A DNA stretch of 62,762 bases, from positions 1-62,762 of the forward strand of contig NZ_JACHYH010000012.1 of assembly GCF_014192715.1 (NCBI RefSeq). Reading direction: 5' to 3'. The notes under the pieces are model-generated. The model made no database searches, was not told where the DNA came from, and saw nothing but the letters and a program-made list of their open reading frames with translations. Positions 8,774 through 16,819 of this stretch are shown here, piece by piece. The position numbers were made by a program, and so were the translations under genes. This DNA comes from Luteibacter sp. Sphag1AF. GTDB lineage: Bacteria > Pseudomonadota > Gammaproteobacteria > Xanthomonadales > Rhodanobacteraceae. The first letter of the stretch is position 1; each line of letters starts with the position of its first letter.

Positions 8774-9811
8774 ATGAGGGCTGCGCTGGGCTGCGCGCTG
8801 CTGTTCGGGGCGTTGGCCGGCCCTGTGTCGGCTGAGGCTCTATATAAGTGTGAGGGGGCCAGCGGTGAGACGGTGTTCACCGGTCACACCGACGGCTACA
8901 AGGACTGCAAGCGGATCGGCGGCACGGTATCGGCGCGGCCGGCAAAGAAAACGCCAGCCCCCAAAGCGCCGGAGCTTTCGCCCGCCCAGGTCTTTGCAAG
9001 TGTCAGTGCATCGGCGGAGACCTCGGCGGTGGCGCCAGCCTCGCCAGCCTCGCCATCGTCGCTACCGGCAGCGCCTGCGGAATCCCGTACTCCGAAGGGA
9101 CAGTGGGAATACAGGGAAACCTCCGGTTCCGCAGCACCCATCCCGGAGGTCGCCGACGGCACGACGCCAGTGGCCAAAGGCTCACGGGTGTTGCGCGGCG
9201 CGGTGTATCGCGTGGACCGTGCCGATGGCGGGGTGGAATACACCAATGTCCCGCCCGGTGGCTCGAAGGGGCGTGCAGTCACGATGCTCTTCAGCTACAT
9301 CGCCACGTGCGCTGCGTGCGATCTGCATTCGCCCATCAACTGGAACAGTGTGGCGTTGAACCTCACCGCCTATGGTGACGTCATCCATTCGGCCAGCGGC
9401 GAGTTTGGTGTGGACGAGGCACTGTTGCGCGCCATCATCCACGCCGAGAGCGCGTTCAATCCGCGAGCCATGTCGGTGAAGGGTGCGCAAGGTCTGATGC
9501 AGTTGATTCCCAGCACGGCGCGTGACATGGGCGTGCTGGATGCGTTCGATGCCAATCAGAACATCCGTGGCGGTGCACGCTATCTCGCCATGTTGCTGAA
9601 GAATTTCAACGGCGACGAGCGACTGGCGGCTGCCGCTTACAACGCAGGGCCCGGCGCCGTGCTGAAGTACAACGGCGTGCCTCCCTACGACGAGACGCGT
9701 GTTTACGTCGAGCGCGTGGGGCAACTGCGCAAGCGTTATGGCGACTCGATCAAGGCTGCGCGGCCTTCGGGAGTCGGTGTGCCGTTGGCGTTGCGCAGCG
9801 GGGGCGCTTAA
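8774..9811 (+). CDS. Lytic transglycosylase with N-terminal DUF4124 domain
   Basis: Exported murein lyase. From the chosen ATG (8774) the protein is 345 aa with a signal peptide MRAALGCALLFGALAGPVSA. A DUF4124-like region (ALYKCEGASGETVFTG) follows, then a Pro/Ala-rich linker (about 55-110), a second short DUF4124-like stretch (YRVDRADGGVEYTN) and the SLT domain. The catalytic Glu is at about 225 in HAESAFNPRA, followed by GAQGLMQLIPSTA and AAYNAGPGAV. An ATG at 8699 would add 25 residues; neither start has a good ribosome binding site, and the signal peptide favours 8774. Divergent from miaB. Confidence 0.88.
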   Translation: MRAALGCALLFGALAGPVSAEALYKCEGASGETVFTGHTDGYKDCKRIGGTVSARPAKKTPAPKAPELSPAQVFASVSASAETSAVAPASPASPSSLPAAPAESRTPKGQWEYRETSGSAAPIPEVADGTTPVAKGSRVLRGAVYRVDRADGGVEYTNVPPGGSKGRAVTMLFSYIATCAACDLHSPINWNSVALNLTAYGDVIHSASGEFGVDEALLRAIIHAESAFNPRAMSVKGAQGLMQLIPSTARDMGVLDAFDANQNIRGGARYLAMLLKNFNGDERLAAAAYNAGPGAVLKYNGVPPYDETRVYVERVGQLRKRYGDSIKAARPSGVGVPLALRSGGA

Positions 9812-9872
9812 TCGTTGACCGCGGTGGGGCGGCTTGCTCATCGCGAGCAGGCACCCGCTCCTTCGTGATGGG

Positions 9873-9918
9873 TTATCCACAGGGCGTGTGGACAGTCACT
9901 GGATAAGCATGTGGATAA
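9873..9918. promoter_or_regulatory. Pair of perfect DnaA-box sequences
   Basis: TTATCCACA at 9873-9881 and its reverse complement TGTGGATAA at 9910-9918, with a partial copy (CTGGATAA, 9898-9905) between them. They lie in the 220-bp spacer between two convergent genes. Perfect matches to the consensus DnaA box are seen directly; any role in binding DnaA is inference. Confidence 0.5.
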
Positions 9919-10030
9919 CTTCAATACAGCCTGTCGCGGCGGGTACTTGCGTTGTGCTGGTCAGAAAGCAGCCACTCGTGATCTTTGCGAGTCGCGAGTG
10001 CAGGCGGGCGCTCCTTTCGACGGCGCGGGT

Positions 10031-11209
10031 CTAGCGAAGCTTTTGCAGTGGCTGCATCGGCGTGGACGGACGCTGTGCCGGCGTGATCTTCTCTGAGAAC
10101 GGCGCGCCGTTGCGAAGGCCCGATACCGTGATCTCGGTGCCGGGCTTCAACGCAGCCTCATGTCGGCGCAGGTCCGATGCGTCAAGGATGTCTTCGTTCC
10201 CCAGCTTCAGCAGGACGTCGCGCGGCTGGATGCCCGCCCGCGCCGCCGGGCCGCCCGGTGATACCTCATTGACGACGACGCCGCGCGCGGCCGAGGGCAG
10301 GCCGCTGTCGGCTGAAATGCTGATGGCGCCGTAGTCGGCACCGATCCAGCCGCGCACGACGTGACCGGTCTGGACGATCTGGTCCAGCACTTCGCGTGCG
10401 CTGCTGACCGGGATGGCGAAGCCAATGCCTTCTGCGCCTACAGCCTGTCCGATCAGCGATGTATTGATGCCGACCAGTTCGCCGTTGGCATTGACCAGGG
10501 CGCCGCCGGAGTTGCCGAAATTGATGGCGGCGTCGGTCTGGATGAAGTTTTCAAGGCTGGACAGGTTGAGCTGGCGCCCGATGGCACTGACGATGCCCAT
10601 GGTCACTGTCTGGCCAATGCCGAAGGGATTGCCGATGGCCAGCACCACATCACCTACGCGCGGCTTGACGCCTTCTTCGGACATGGGAATGGCGGGCAGG
10701 TTGCCCGCGTCGACCCGCAGCACGGCAAGGTCGGTTTCTTCGTCCGAGCCCACGATGGTGGCCTTGGCGACGCGGCCATCGTAGAGCAGCACCTGGATGT
10801 CGTCGGCGTTGGCGATGACGTGGTTGTTGGTCAGCACGTAGCCATCTTCATTGACGATGACGCCCGAGCCGAGGTTTTGCTGGCGGCGCGTGCGCGCCGG
10901 TCCCGTGGGTACGCTGAAAATGCGTTGCAGCACGGGGTCGGAGTAGAGCTCGCGCGGTTGCTCGGTGACCAGCTTGTTGGCGTAGATGTTGACGACCGAG
11001 GGCGCGGCCTTGGCCACGGCCTCGGCATAGGACGCAGGCGCGGGGAGCGCGACCTTCGCTGTGGAGGCCGCGCCCGGATGCGGGAACGACAGCCGGGCAC
11101 GCAGCATCGAGCCAATGCCGGGCCAGAAGAGACCGACGATGAAGGCGACGGCCAGTCCAAGGACGACAAAGCGGGCAACGAAGGCTAGCGTGCGGGCGGC
11201 GTATTTCAT
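10031..11209 (-). CDS. degS: DegS-like membrane-anchored serine endoprotease (trypsin + one PDZ)
   Basis: Periplasmic HtrA-family protease anchored by one N-terminal membrane helix (about residues 5-30). The catalytic triad is visible: His at about 130 (LTNNHVI), Asp about 160 (EETDLAVL) and Ser about 234 (FGNSGGAL). A single PDZ domain (about 285-370) makes it DegS/AlgW-like rather than DegP-like. That subgroup senses misfolded outer-membrane proteins and cleaves the anti-sigma factor RseA, but the target here is not shown. ATG at 11209 is chosen because the membrane anchor begins there; an upstream TTG at 11239 is possible. Confidence 0.88.
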   Translation of the reverse strand: MKYAARTLAFVARFVVLGLAVAFIVGLFWPGIGSMLRARLSFPHPGAASTAKVALPAPASYAEAVAKAAPSVVNIYANKLVTEQPRELYSDPVLQRIFSVPTGPARTRRQQNLGSGVIVNEDGYVLTNNHVIANADDIQVLLYDGRVAKATIVGSDEETDLAVLRVDAGNLPAIPMSEEGVKPRVGDVVLAIGNPFGIGQTVTMGIVSAIGRQLNLSSLENFIQTDAAINFGNSGGALVNANGELVGINTSLIGQAVGAEGIGFAIPVSSAREVLDQIVQTGHVVRGWIGADYGAISISADSGLPSAARGVVVNEVSPGGPAARAGIQPRDVLLKLGNEDILDASDLRRHEAALKPGTEITVSGLRNGAPFSEKITPAQRPSTPMQPLQKLR

Positions 11210-11406
11210 CGGGAAAGCCAGGAAATCCTCAGGTCGCAAGTCGCTGCACCAGCACGGGTCGAGGTCGATTTGGGTCGACGTGGCGTTTTATTGTACGGTG
11301 CAGGGGCTGACGCTACACTAACGCGATTTTGCGGTAGCCGATTTCGCAAAGCGGTAGCGAAGGGGAGTGCTTCCGTACCTCAATGGCATAAGTTCCGGAG
11401 AGCCTG

Positions 11407-12006
11407 ATGGCGAATGAAGTCGTCGATCAAGGCCGCCGCCGCTTCCTTACCGCGACCACAGCAGTGGTTGGCGGGGTTGGAGTGGTTGCAGCCGTCGTAC
11501 CGTTTATCAAGTCGTGGGAACCCAGTGCGCGAGCCAAGGCCGCCGGAGCCCCCGTCACCGTCGACATCAGCGCTATCGAAGCCGGCCAAAAAGTCACTTT
11601 CGCCTGGCGAAGCCTGCCCGTTTTCGTAGTCAACCGCACCAAAGAACAGCTGGCCCAGCTGCAAGGGCTGGAACCTCGGCTTCTCGATCCGAAGTCGACC
11701 GATCCCGACCAGCAACCGAAGTACGCGCAAAATGAAGCCCGTTCCATCAAGCCCGAATGGCTGGTGGTGATTGGCCTTTGCACTCATCTGGGTTGCGTGC
11801 CGGACTTCGTTCCTGACATCAAGCCCGAGCCGTTCGACGCGAACTGGAAGGGCGGCTTCTATTGCCCTTGCCACAAGTCGCGTTATGACATCGCCGGCCG
11901 CGTCTTCAGTGGCGTGCCTGCACCGAAGAATCTTCCGGTGCCGCCTTACCACTTCGTTGACGACACCCATATCCAGATTGGCGTCGACCCGCAGGAGGCA
12001 GGCTGA
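11407..12006 (+). CDS. petA: Ubiquinol-cytochrome c reductase iron-sulfur (Rieske) subunit
   Basis: Rieske subunit of the cytochrome bc1 complex, carrying electrons from ubiquinol to cytochrome c1. The 199-residue protein has an N-terminal twin-arginine-like sequence ([13 protein letters not shown]) followed by a membrane helix. The [2Fe-2S] ligands are in CTHLGC (125-130) and CPCHKS (153-158). A GGAG site precedes ATG 11407. Its TGA overlaps the cytochrome b ATG by 1 bp (12006), so the operon is tightly coupled. Confidence 0.97.
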   Translation: MANEVVDQGRRRFLTATTAVVGGVGVVAAVVPFIKSWEPSARAKAAGAPVTVDISAIEAGQKVTFAWRSLPVFVVNRTKEQLAQLQGLEPRLLDPKSTDPDQQPKYAQNEARSIKPEWLVVIGLCTHLGCVPDFVPDIKPEPFDANWKGGFYCPCHKSRYDIAGRVFSGVPAPKNLPVPPYHFVDDTHIQIGVDPQEAG

Positions 12007-13307
12007 TGGCCAAGGCAATGGAGCGTCTGGGTAACTGGTTCACCGAACGTGCGCCGGGGCTCATGCCCCTGTACCGCGCGCACATGACCGAATACTACGC
12101 GCCGAAGAACTTCAACCTCTGGTACTACTTCGGCTCGCTGGCGATCCTGGTTCTGGTCAACCAGATCGTGACCGGCATCTTCCTCACGATGAACTACAAG
12201 ACGAGTGCGCTGGAAGCGTTCAACTCGGTCGAGTACATCATGCGTGATGTGGAGTGGGGCTGGCTCATCCGTTACATGCACTCCACGGGTGCTTCGCTGT
12301 TCTTCGTGGTGGTGTTCCTGCACATGTTCCGCGGCATCATGTACGGGTCGTTCAAGCGTCCACGCGAGCTGGTGTGGATTCTGGGCATGCTGATCTTCCT
12401 CGTGCTGATGGCCGAGGCCTTCATGGGCTACGTGCTGCCGTGGGGCAACATGTCCTTCTGGGGCGCGAAGGTCATCATTTCGCTGTTCGGCACCATTCCT
12501 TATATCGGCCACTCGCTGGTGGAATGGATCATGGGCGACTTCCTGCCCGCCGATGCCACGCTCAACCGCTTCTTTGCATTGCACGTGATCGCGCTGCCGA
12601 TCGTGCTTCTCCTTCTTGTGGTGCTGCACATCGCCGCGCTGCATGAGGTGGGCTCGAACAACCCGGACGGCGTGGACGTGAAGCACGGCCCGAAGGGCAA
12701 TCGCTGGGACGCCAATGCGCCGGCCGATGGCATTCCGTTCCACCCGTACTACACGGTGAAGGATCTGGTGGGTGTCGGCTTCTTCCTGATCATCGCCGCG
12801 TTCATCATCTTCTTTGCACCGACGTTTGGCGGCTGGTTCCTGGAGCATGACAACTTCACGCCGGCCAACAACCTGGTCACGCCCAGCCACATCAAGCCTT
12901 CGTGGTACTTCACGCCGTTCTACGCGATCCTGCGCATGATTCCGTCGTTCTTCGGTACCGCCATCTGGGGTGTGCTGGGGATGTTCGGCGCCATCCTGCT
13001 GCTGGCATTGCTGCCGTGGATTGATCGCGGTGAAGTACGTTCGGTGCGCTATCGCGGCCTTGGTTTCCGCATCGCCCTGGCGGTGCTGGTCATCTCGTTC
13101 CTTGCGCTGGGTCTGGTGGGTGCCGGTGTCACCGCCGAGGTCATCCCCGAGTGGTTCCCTCATGCCGACGTGACCACCTGGGAAAATGCCTTCGGTCGCG
13201 TGATGGTGCTGGGTTACTTCGGGTTCTTTATCTTCCTGTGGGTGTACACACACTTCGGTTTTGAGAAGACCAAGCCGGTTCCGGAACGGGTGACGACGCA
13301 TGACTAA
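12006..13307 (+). CDS. petB: Cytochrome b of the bc1 complex
   Basis: Multi-spanning inner-membrane subunit holding hemes bL and bH and the quinol and quinone sites. The 433-residue length fits the full-length fused cytochrome b (N- and C-terminal parts). Heme-ligand regions are visible (RYMHSTGASLFF, HVIALPIVLLLLVVLH), as is the family's PEWF-type motif (IPEWFPH near 385). The C-terminal extension with extra helices is typical of proteobacteria. It overlaps petC by 8 bp and petA by 1 bp. Confidence 0.97.
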   Translation: MAKAMERLGNWFTERAPGLMPLYRAHMTEYYAPKNFNLWYYFGSLAILVLVNQIVTGIFLTMNYKTSALEAFNSVEYIMRDVEWGWLIRYMHSTGASLFFVVVFLHMFRGIMYGSFKRPRELVWILGMLIFLVLMAEAFMGYVLPWGNMSFWGAKVIISLFGTIPYIGHSLVEWIMGDFLPADATLNRFFALHVIALPIVLLLLVVLHIAALHEVGSNNPDGVDVKHGPKGNRWDANAPADGIPFHPYYTVKDLVGVGFFLIIAAFIIFFAPTFGGWFLEHDNFTPANNLVTPSHIKPSWYFTPFYAILRMIPSFFGTAIWGVLGMFGAILLLALLPWIDRGEVRSVRYRGLGFRIALAVLVISFLALGLVGAGVTAEVIPEWFPHADVTTWENAFGRVMVLGYFGFFIFLWVYTHFGFEKTKPVPERVTTHD

Positions 13308-14046
13308 GCGGTATTTTTCCCTTATCGCCCTCGCGTTCGGCCTCCTGGTCGGCTCCCTGTCGGCGTGGGCCAGTGAAGGTGGTGAAGAGCTGGCTCCGGC
13401 CGGCACCAATGTCAGCGACAAGGCATCGCTTCAGCGCGGCGCCAAGCTGTTCTTCAACTACTGCGTTGGCTGCCACTCGCTGAAGTACGTGCGTTATTCG
13501 CGCATGGCCAGCGACCTTGGCCTCAGCGAAGACGAGGTCATGAACAACCTCAACTTCACGGGGGCGAAGTTCGGCGAGCCGGTGATCTCGCACATGCCCG
13601 CTGAAGGCGCAAAGACCTGGTTCGGCAAGGAGCCGCCGGATCTTTCTCTTGAAGCGCGTGCCAAGGGCGTGGACTGGATCTACAACTACCTCAACTCGTT
13701 CTACCTGGACCCGACCCGTCCGGTGGGCTGGAACAACACGGTGTTCCCGAACGCCTCCATGCCCAACCCATTGTGGGAATTGCAGGGCTTGCAGACGGCG
13801 GTGCATTCGGAGGCCTCGCCCGGTCACGATGCCACCATCGAGAAGCTGGAGCTTTCGCAGCCGGGTCGGCTTACTCCGGAAGAATTCCGAGGCGCCACGC
13901 GCGACCTCACGGCCTTTCTGGAATACGCGGCCGAGCCTGCGGCGCTTGAGCGTCAATCCGTAGGTGTGTGGGTGCTGCTGTTTCTGGCGGGCTTCACTTT
14001 CCTCGCGTATCTGCTGAAGCACGAGTACTGGAAAGACGTACATTGA
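13300..14046 (+). CDS. petC: Cytochrome c1
   Basis: Heme c-bearing subunit that passes electrons from the Rieske protein to soluble cytochrome c. The 248-residue protein has a cleavable signal peptide (about residues 1-24), heme-binding CVGCH at 55-59 and a C-terminal membrane anchor (VWVLLFLAGFTFLAYLLKH). A methionine in the HMPAEG/ASMPNP regions may be the sixth heme ligand. It is last in the bc1 operon and is followed by a hairpin at 14053-14079, then sspA. Confidence 0.96.
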   Translation: MTKRYFSLIALAFGLLVGSLSAWASEGGEELAPAGTNVSDKASLQRGAKLFFNYCVGCHSLKYVRYSRMASDLGLSEDEVMNNLNFTGAKFGEPVISHMPAEGAKTWFGKEPPDLSLEARAKGVDWIYNYLNSFYLDPTRPVGWNNTVFPNASMPNPLWELQGLQTAVHSEASPGHDATIEKLELSQPGRLTPEEFRGATRDLTAFLEYAAEPAALERQSVGVWVLLFLAGFTFLAYLLKHEYWKDVH

Positions 14047-14052
14047 CAGACG

Positions 14053-14079
14053 ACGGGGCGGCCCATAGCCGCCCCGTTT
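14053..14079 (+). terminator. Probable intrinsic terminator after petC
   Basis: GC-rich perfect stem: arms at 14054-14062 and 14068-14076 with loop CCATA, followed by TTT only. The short U-run suggests a partial terminator, so some read-through into sspA is likely. Confidence 0.55.
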
Positions 14080-14113
14080 CGTATGTGACCGGTTGGGGAG
14101 GGATATCTGCACC

Positions 14114-14749
14114 ATGGTCCAGAATGCACGCTCACGTACGGCGCTTGCGCTGTACACCAATGCTGACGATGTACAAAGCCATCGCACGAGGATGGTGCTG
14201 GCCGCGAAGGGCGTCACGTATGACCGCATCCTGGTGGCCGGCGACGACTTGCCTGCTGATCTGCTGGACCTCAATCCCTACGGCACGCGGCCCACGCTGG
14301 TGGATCGCGATCTCACGCTGTACGACGCATCGGTCATTTGCGAATACCTCGATGAGCGCTATCCGCACCCCCCGCTGATGCCGATTGATCCGCTGTCGCG
14401 CGCAAGGCTTCGCCTGGGCTCCTGGCGCATCGAGCACGACTGGCTGCCGGAGATCGACGTGATCCGCGCGGGCGGCAAGCCTGCCGACGCGGCACGCAAG
14501 CGGCTGCGCGAACATCTGCTGATGTCGGTGCCGCTGTTCAAGGCATCCCGTTTCTTCCTCAATCCGGAAATGAGCCTGATCGACTGCCTGGTGGCACCGG
14601 TGATCTGGCGGCTGAACTGGCTGGGTGTGGACCTGGGCAAAGAGGGCAAGCCCGTGATCGACTACGGCGAGCGCCTGTTTCACAGCCAGGGGTTTGCACG
14701 CAGCCTGACCGCCGATGAGCGGGCCATGCGGGATATTGCGCTGCCTTGA
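14114..14749 (+). CDS. sspA: Stringent starvation protein A (GST-fold RNA polymerase-associated)
   Basis: GST-fold protein that binds RNA polymerase and helps acid and starvation survival. The 211-residue product has the N-terminal thioredoxin-like part (ALALYTNADDVQSHRTRMV) and a helical C-terminal part. The family's active-site cysteine is absent, as in other SspA proteins. ATG 14114 is chosen with GGGAGG about 10 bp upstream; an upstream in-frame start at 14093 is less likely. It precedes sspB in the conserved petABC-sspAB order. Confidence 0.92.
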   Translation: MVQNARSRTALALYTNADDVQSHRTRMVLAAKGVTYDRILVAGDDLPADLLDLNPYGTRPTLVDRDLTLYDASVICEYLDERYPHPPLMPIDPLSRARLRLGSWRIEHDWLPEIDVIRAGGKPADAARKRLREHLLMSVPLFKASRFFLNPEMSLIDCLVAPVIWRLNWLGVDLGKEGKPVIDYGERLFHSQGFARSLTADERAMRDIALP

Positions 14750-14863
14750 GCGCTGTCACATAGCTCCCATACCGCCTCTTCGCATACACTCTCCTCTTAG
14801 GCCTTGCCCTGCCGGGGCACGGGTGCACCCGACCAACCGGCGGGAAAGACGAGGACAGGTAGC

Positions 14864-15331
14864 ATGGATATGAACGACACTGCGGGTATGACCTCCAACC
14901 GCCCCTACCTGTTGCGGGCCATTTACGACTGGATCAGCGATAACGGCCTCACGCCGTACGTGCTGGTGGATGCCTCGCAGCCGGGCGTTCGCGTGCCTGC
15001 GCATGTGGTCAAGAACGGCCAGGTCGTGCTGAATCTGGCCATGCGCGCCGTGGGCAACCTTGATCTGGGCAACGAGCGCATCACGTTTCAGGCCCGCTTT
15101 TCGGGTGTGAGCCAGTCGATCCACATTCCCATTACCGCCGTGCTCGCGCTTTATGCGCAGGAGAACGGGCAGGGCATGATGTTTCCCGCAGACGAGAACG
15201 ATCCCATGCCGGCTGGCGCGATGGAGTCTACCGAAGAGGCGGATGAATCGCAGTCGCCCGACACGCCAGAGACGGGCGGCGATGACGACCGTCCGAAGCG
15301 CGGTGCACCGCATCTGCGGGTTGTGAAGTAA
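14864..15331 (+). CDS. sspB: ClpXP protease specificity-enhancing factor SspB
   Basis: Adaptor that delivers ssrA-tagged proteins to ClpXP. The 155-residue protein begins MDMNDTAGM, then the conserved core (SNRPYLLRAIYDWISDNG). An acidic flexible linker (about 105-140) and a short basic tail (APHLRVVK) ending in the ClpX-binding XB motif follow, matching the family layout. ATG 14864 has an AGGA site at 14853. An in-frame start at 14804 would add 20 residues not seen in the family. Confidence 0.93.
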   Translation: MDMNDTAGMTSNRPYLLRAIYDWISDNGLTPYVLVDASQPGVRVPAHVVKNGQVVLNLAMRAVGNLDLGNERITFQARFSGVSQSIHIPITAVLALYAQENGQGMMFPADENDPMPAGAMESTEEADESQSPDTPETGGDDDRPKRGAPHLRVVK

Positions 15332-15354
15332 CGGCTGTCTGCCTGTGCTTGCTT

Positions 15355-15466
15355 GAGGCTGCTGGCGAGCATCCGTCGCTCGCTCGCAGGCTCACTTCCA
15401 CAATCCGCTGCCTGCTTCTTGTGGGCGCGGGATTGCCCGCGATTCTCGCGAAGCGAAACCTCGCAA
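15355..15466. repeat. REP-like intergenic repeat sequence
   Basis: The spacer after sspB holds GC-rich palindromic pieces, for example CGCGGGATTGCCCGCG at 15426-15441, and a segment (GCTGGCGAGCATCCG...CGCAGGCTCACT) that resembles 21249-21297. This style is common in intergenic DNA of these bacteria. The match is by eye and imperfect. Confidence 0.4.
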
Positions 15467-15874
15467 TCAGTGGCGAGACTGCCGTCGCTCTGCCAGTGAA
15501 ATCACATTGTTTTCGTTGTGTCCCGGCAGGTTGGTCTGCGTGGCGACCACGGACGCCAGTTCGCGCGTGTCATGCGTTGGCAGGCTGAAGCCGGTCATGA
15601 CGTTTTCGGCCATCCACAGGCGGGCGGGCTCGCGGGTTTGCCCATCGACGCTTACTTCAAAGCCGTAGCAGCGCTCCAGTCGACGCGATTCGCCGAAACG
15701 GCGCAGCCGGATGCCGCGCAATCCCACGCTCTGATCCAGTAATTGCAGGCCATGTCGCTGGCATAGGGCCTGCGCCTCACGTGCGGCGACCTCGCGGGCG
15801 CGTGTCAGCTTCAGCCAGGCGCCAATGACGCCCCCGAGAAGCAGCAGCCAGAACAGATCGGGAAAGGTAACCAT
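15467..15874 (-). CDS. DUF3301-domain protein
   Basis: Small 135-residue protein with one N-terminal membrane helix (FPDLFWLLLLGGVIGAWL) followed by a cytosolic or periplasmic region containing the family's conserved RLRRFGESRRLERCYGFEVS stretch. The family has no known function. The start is taken at the ATG at 15874 because the helix begins there; a further in-frame ATG at 15904 would add 10 residues. Downstream of nadC on the same strand. Confidence 0.82.
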   Translation of the reverse strand: MVTFPDLFWLLLLGGVIGAWLKLTRAREVAAREAQALCQRHGLQLLDQSVGLRGIRLRRFGESRRLERCYGFEVSVDGQTREPARLWMAENVMTGFSLPTHDTRELASVVATQTNLPGHNENNVISLAERRQSRH

Positions 15875-15943
15875 TAACTGAGTGTGTGGCCGCCCACCCG
15901 GCACCGCAAGGGGAAGGTTTCTTAGATGCCGCCCTGGATGCGA

Positions 15944-16819
15944 TCAGTTCGCATCCATCTGCAAACGCAGCGACAGATCAATGGCGCGCACGTGCTTGGT
16001 CAATGCCCCGCTGGAGATGTAATCCACGCCCGTTTCCGCGATGGCGCGAATGGTGTCGATCTCCACGTTGCCGGAGACTTCCAGCGAAACACGGCCATCC
16101 ACGAAGCGGACGGCCTCGGCCAATTGCTCGGGCGTGTAGTTGTCGAGCATGACCCGGTCGACCCCTGCGGCGAGAGCCTGTTCCAGCTCCGACTGGTTTT
16201 CGACTTCCACTTCCAGCAGCAGGCCGGGGTGCTTCTCGCGGCCGGCGCGTACAGCGGCTGCGATGCCGCCTGCGGCCGCGATATGGTTTTCCTTGACCAG
16301 CAGGGCGTCGAACAGACCCACGCGATGATTCACGCCACCGCCGCAGAGCACAGCGTACTTCTGTGCCATGCGCAGGCCGGGGATCGTCTTGCGGGTGTCC
16401 AGAAGCCTGGTGCGCGTGCCGGCGATGGCATCCACGTAGCGACCGGTGACCGTCGCCGTGGCTGAAAGCAACTGGAGGAAGTTGAGCGCCGAACGTTCCG
16501 CCGTCACCAGCGCGCGGGCTTGCCCGCGTATTTCAGCCAGGCGGATGCCGGCAGGAATGCGGTCCCCGTCGGCGGCGGTCCAGGTGATGCTGACATTTGG
16601 GTCGAGCTGACGGAAGCACGCGTCAAACCACGCAGTGCCGCACAGGACGGCGTCTTCGCGGCAGGTGAGCGTCGCTGTGGCGCGACCCTCGGCAGGCAGG
16701 AGATCGGCGGTAGCGTCGCCCGTGCCGATATCCTCGGCCAGGGCGCGTTCGACGTCAGCACGGATCTGCGCGGCGGAGGGCAGGGCCTTCGCCAGCGCGG
16801 CAACATGACTTGCAGTCAT
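15944..16819 (-). CDS. nadC: Nicotinate-nucleotide diphosphorylase (carboxylating)
   Basis: Converts quinolinate and PRPP into nicotinate mononucleotide in de novo NAD synthesis. The 291 residues fit the family. Visible family features: ALAEDIGTGDATADLL at the N-terminus, TRKTIPGLRMAQKYAVLCGG in the middle, EVEVENQSELEQAL, and the C-terminal SLEVSGNVEIDTIRAIAETG. The start overlaps the DUF1631 stop by 4 bp, so the two are probably cotranscribed. No nadA or nadB lies nearby. Confidence 0.96.
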   Translation of the reverse strand: MTASHVAALAKALPSAAQIRADVERALAEDIGTGDATADLLPAEGRATATLTCREDAVLCGTAWFDACFRQLDPNVSITWTAADGDRIPAGIRLAEIRGQARALVTAERSALNFLQLLSATATVTGRYVDAIAGTRTRLLDTRKTIPGLRMAQKYAVLCGGGVNHRVGLFDALLVKENHIAAAGGIAAAVRAGREKHPGLLLEVEVENQSELEQALAAGVDRVMLDNYTPEQLAEAVRFVDGRVSLEVSGNVEIDTIRAIAETGVDYISSGALTKHVRAIDLSLRLQMDAN

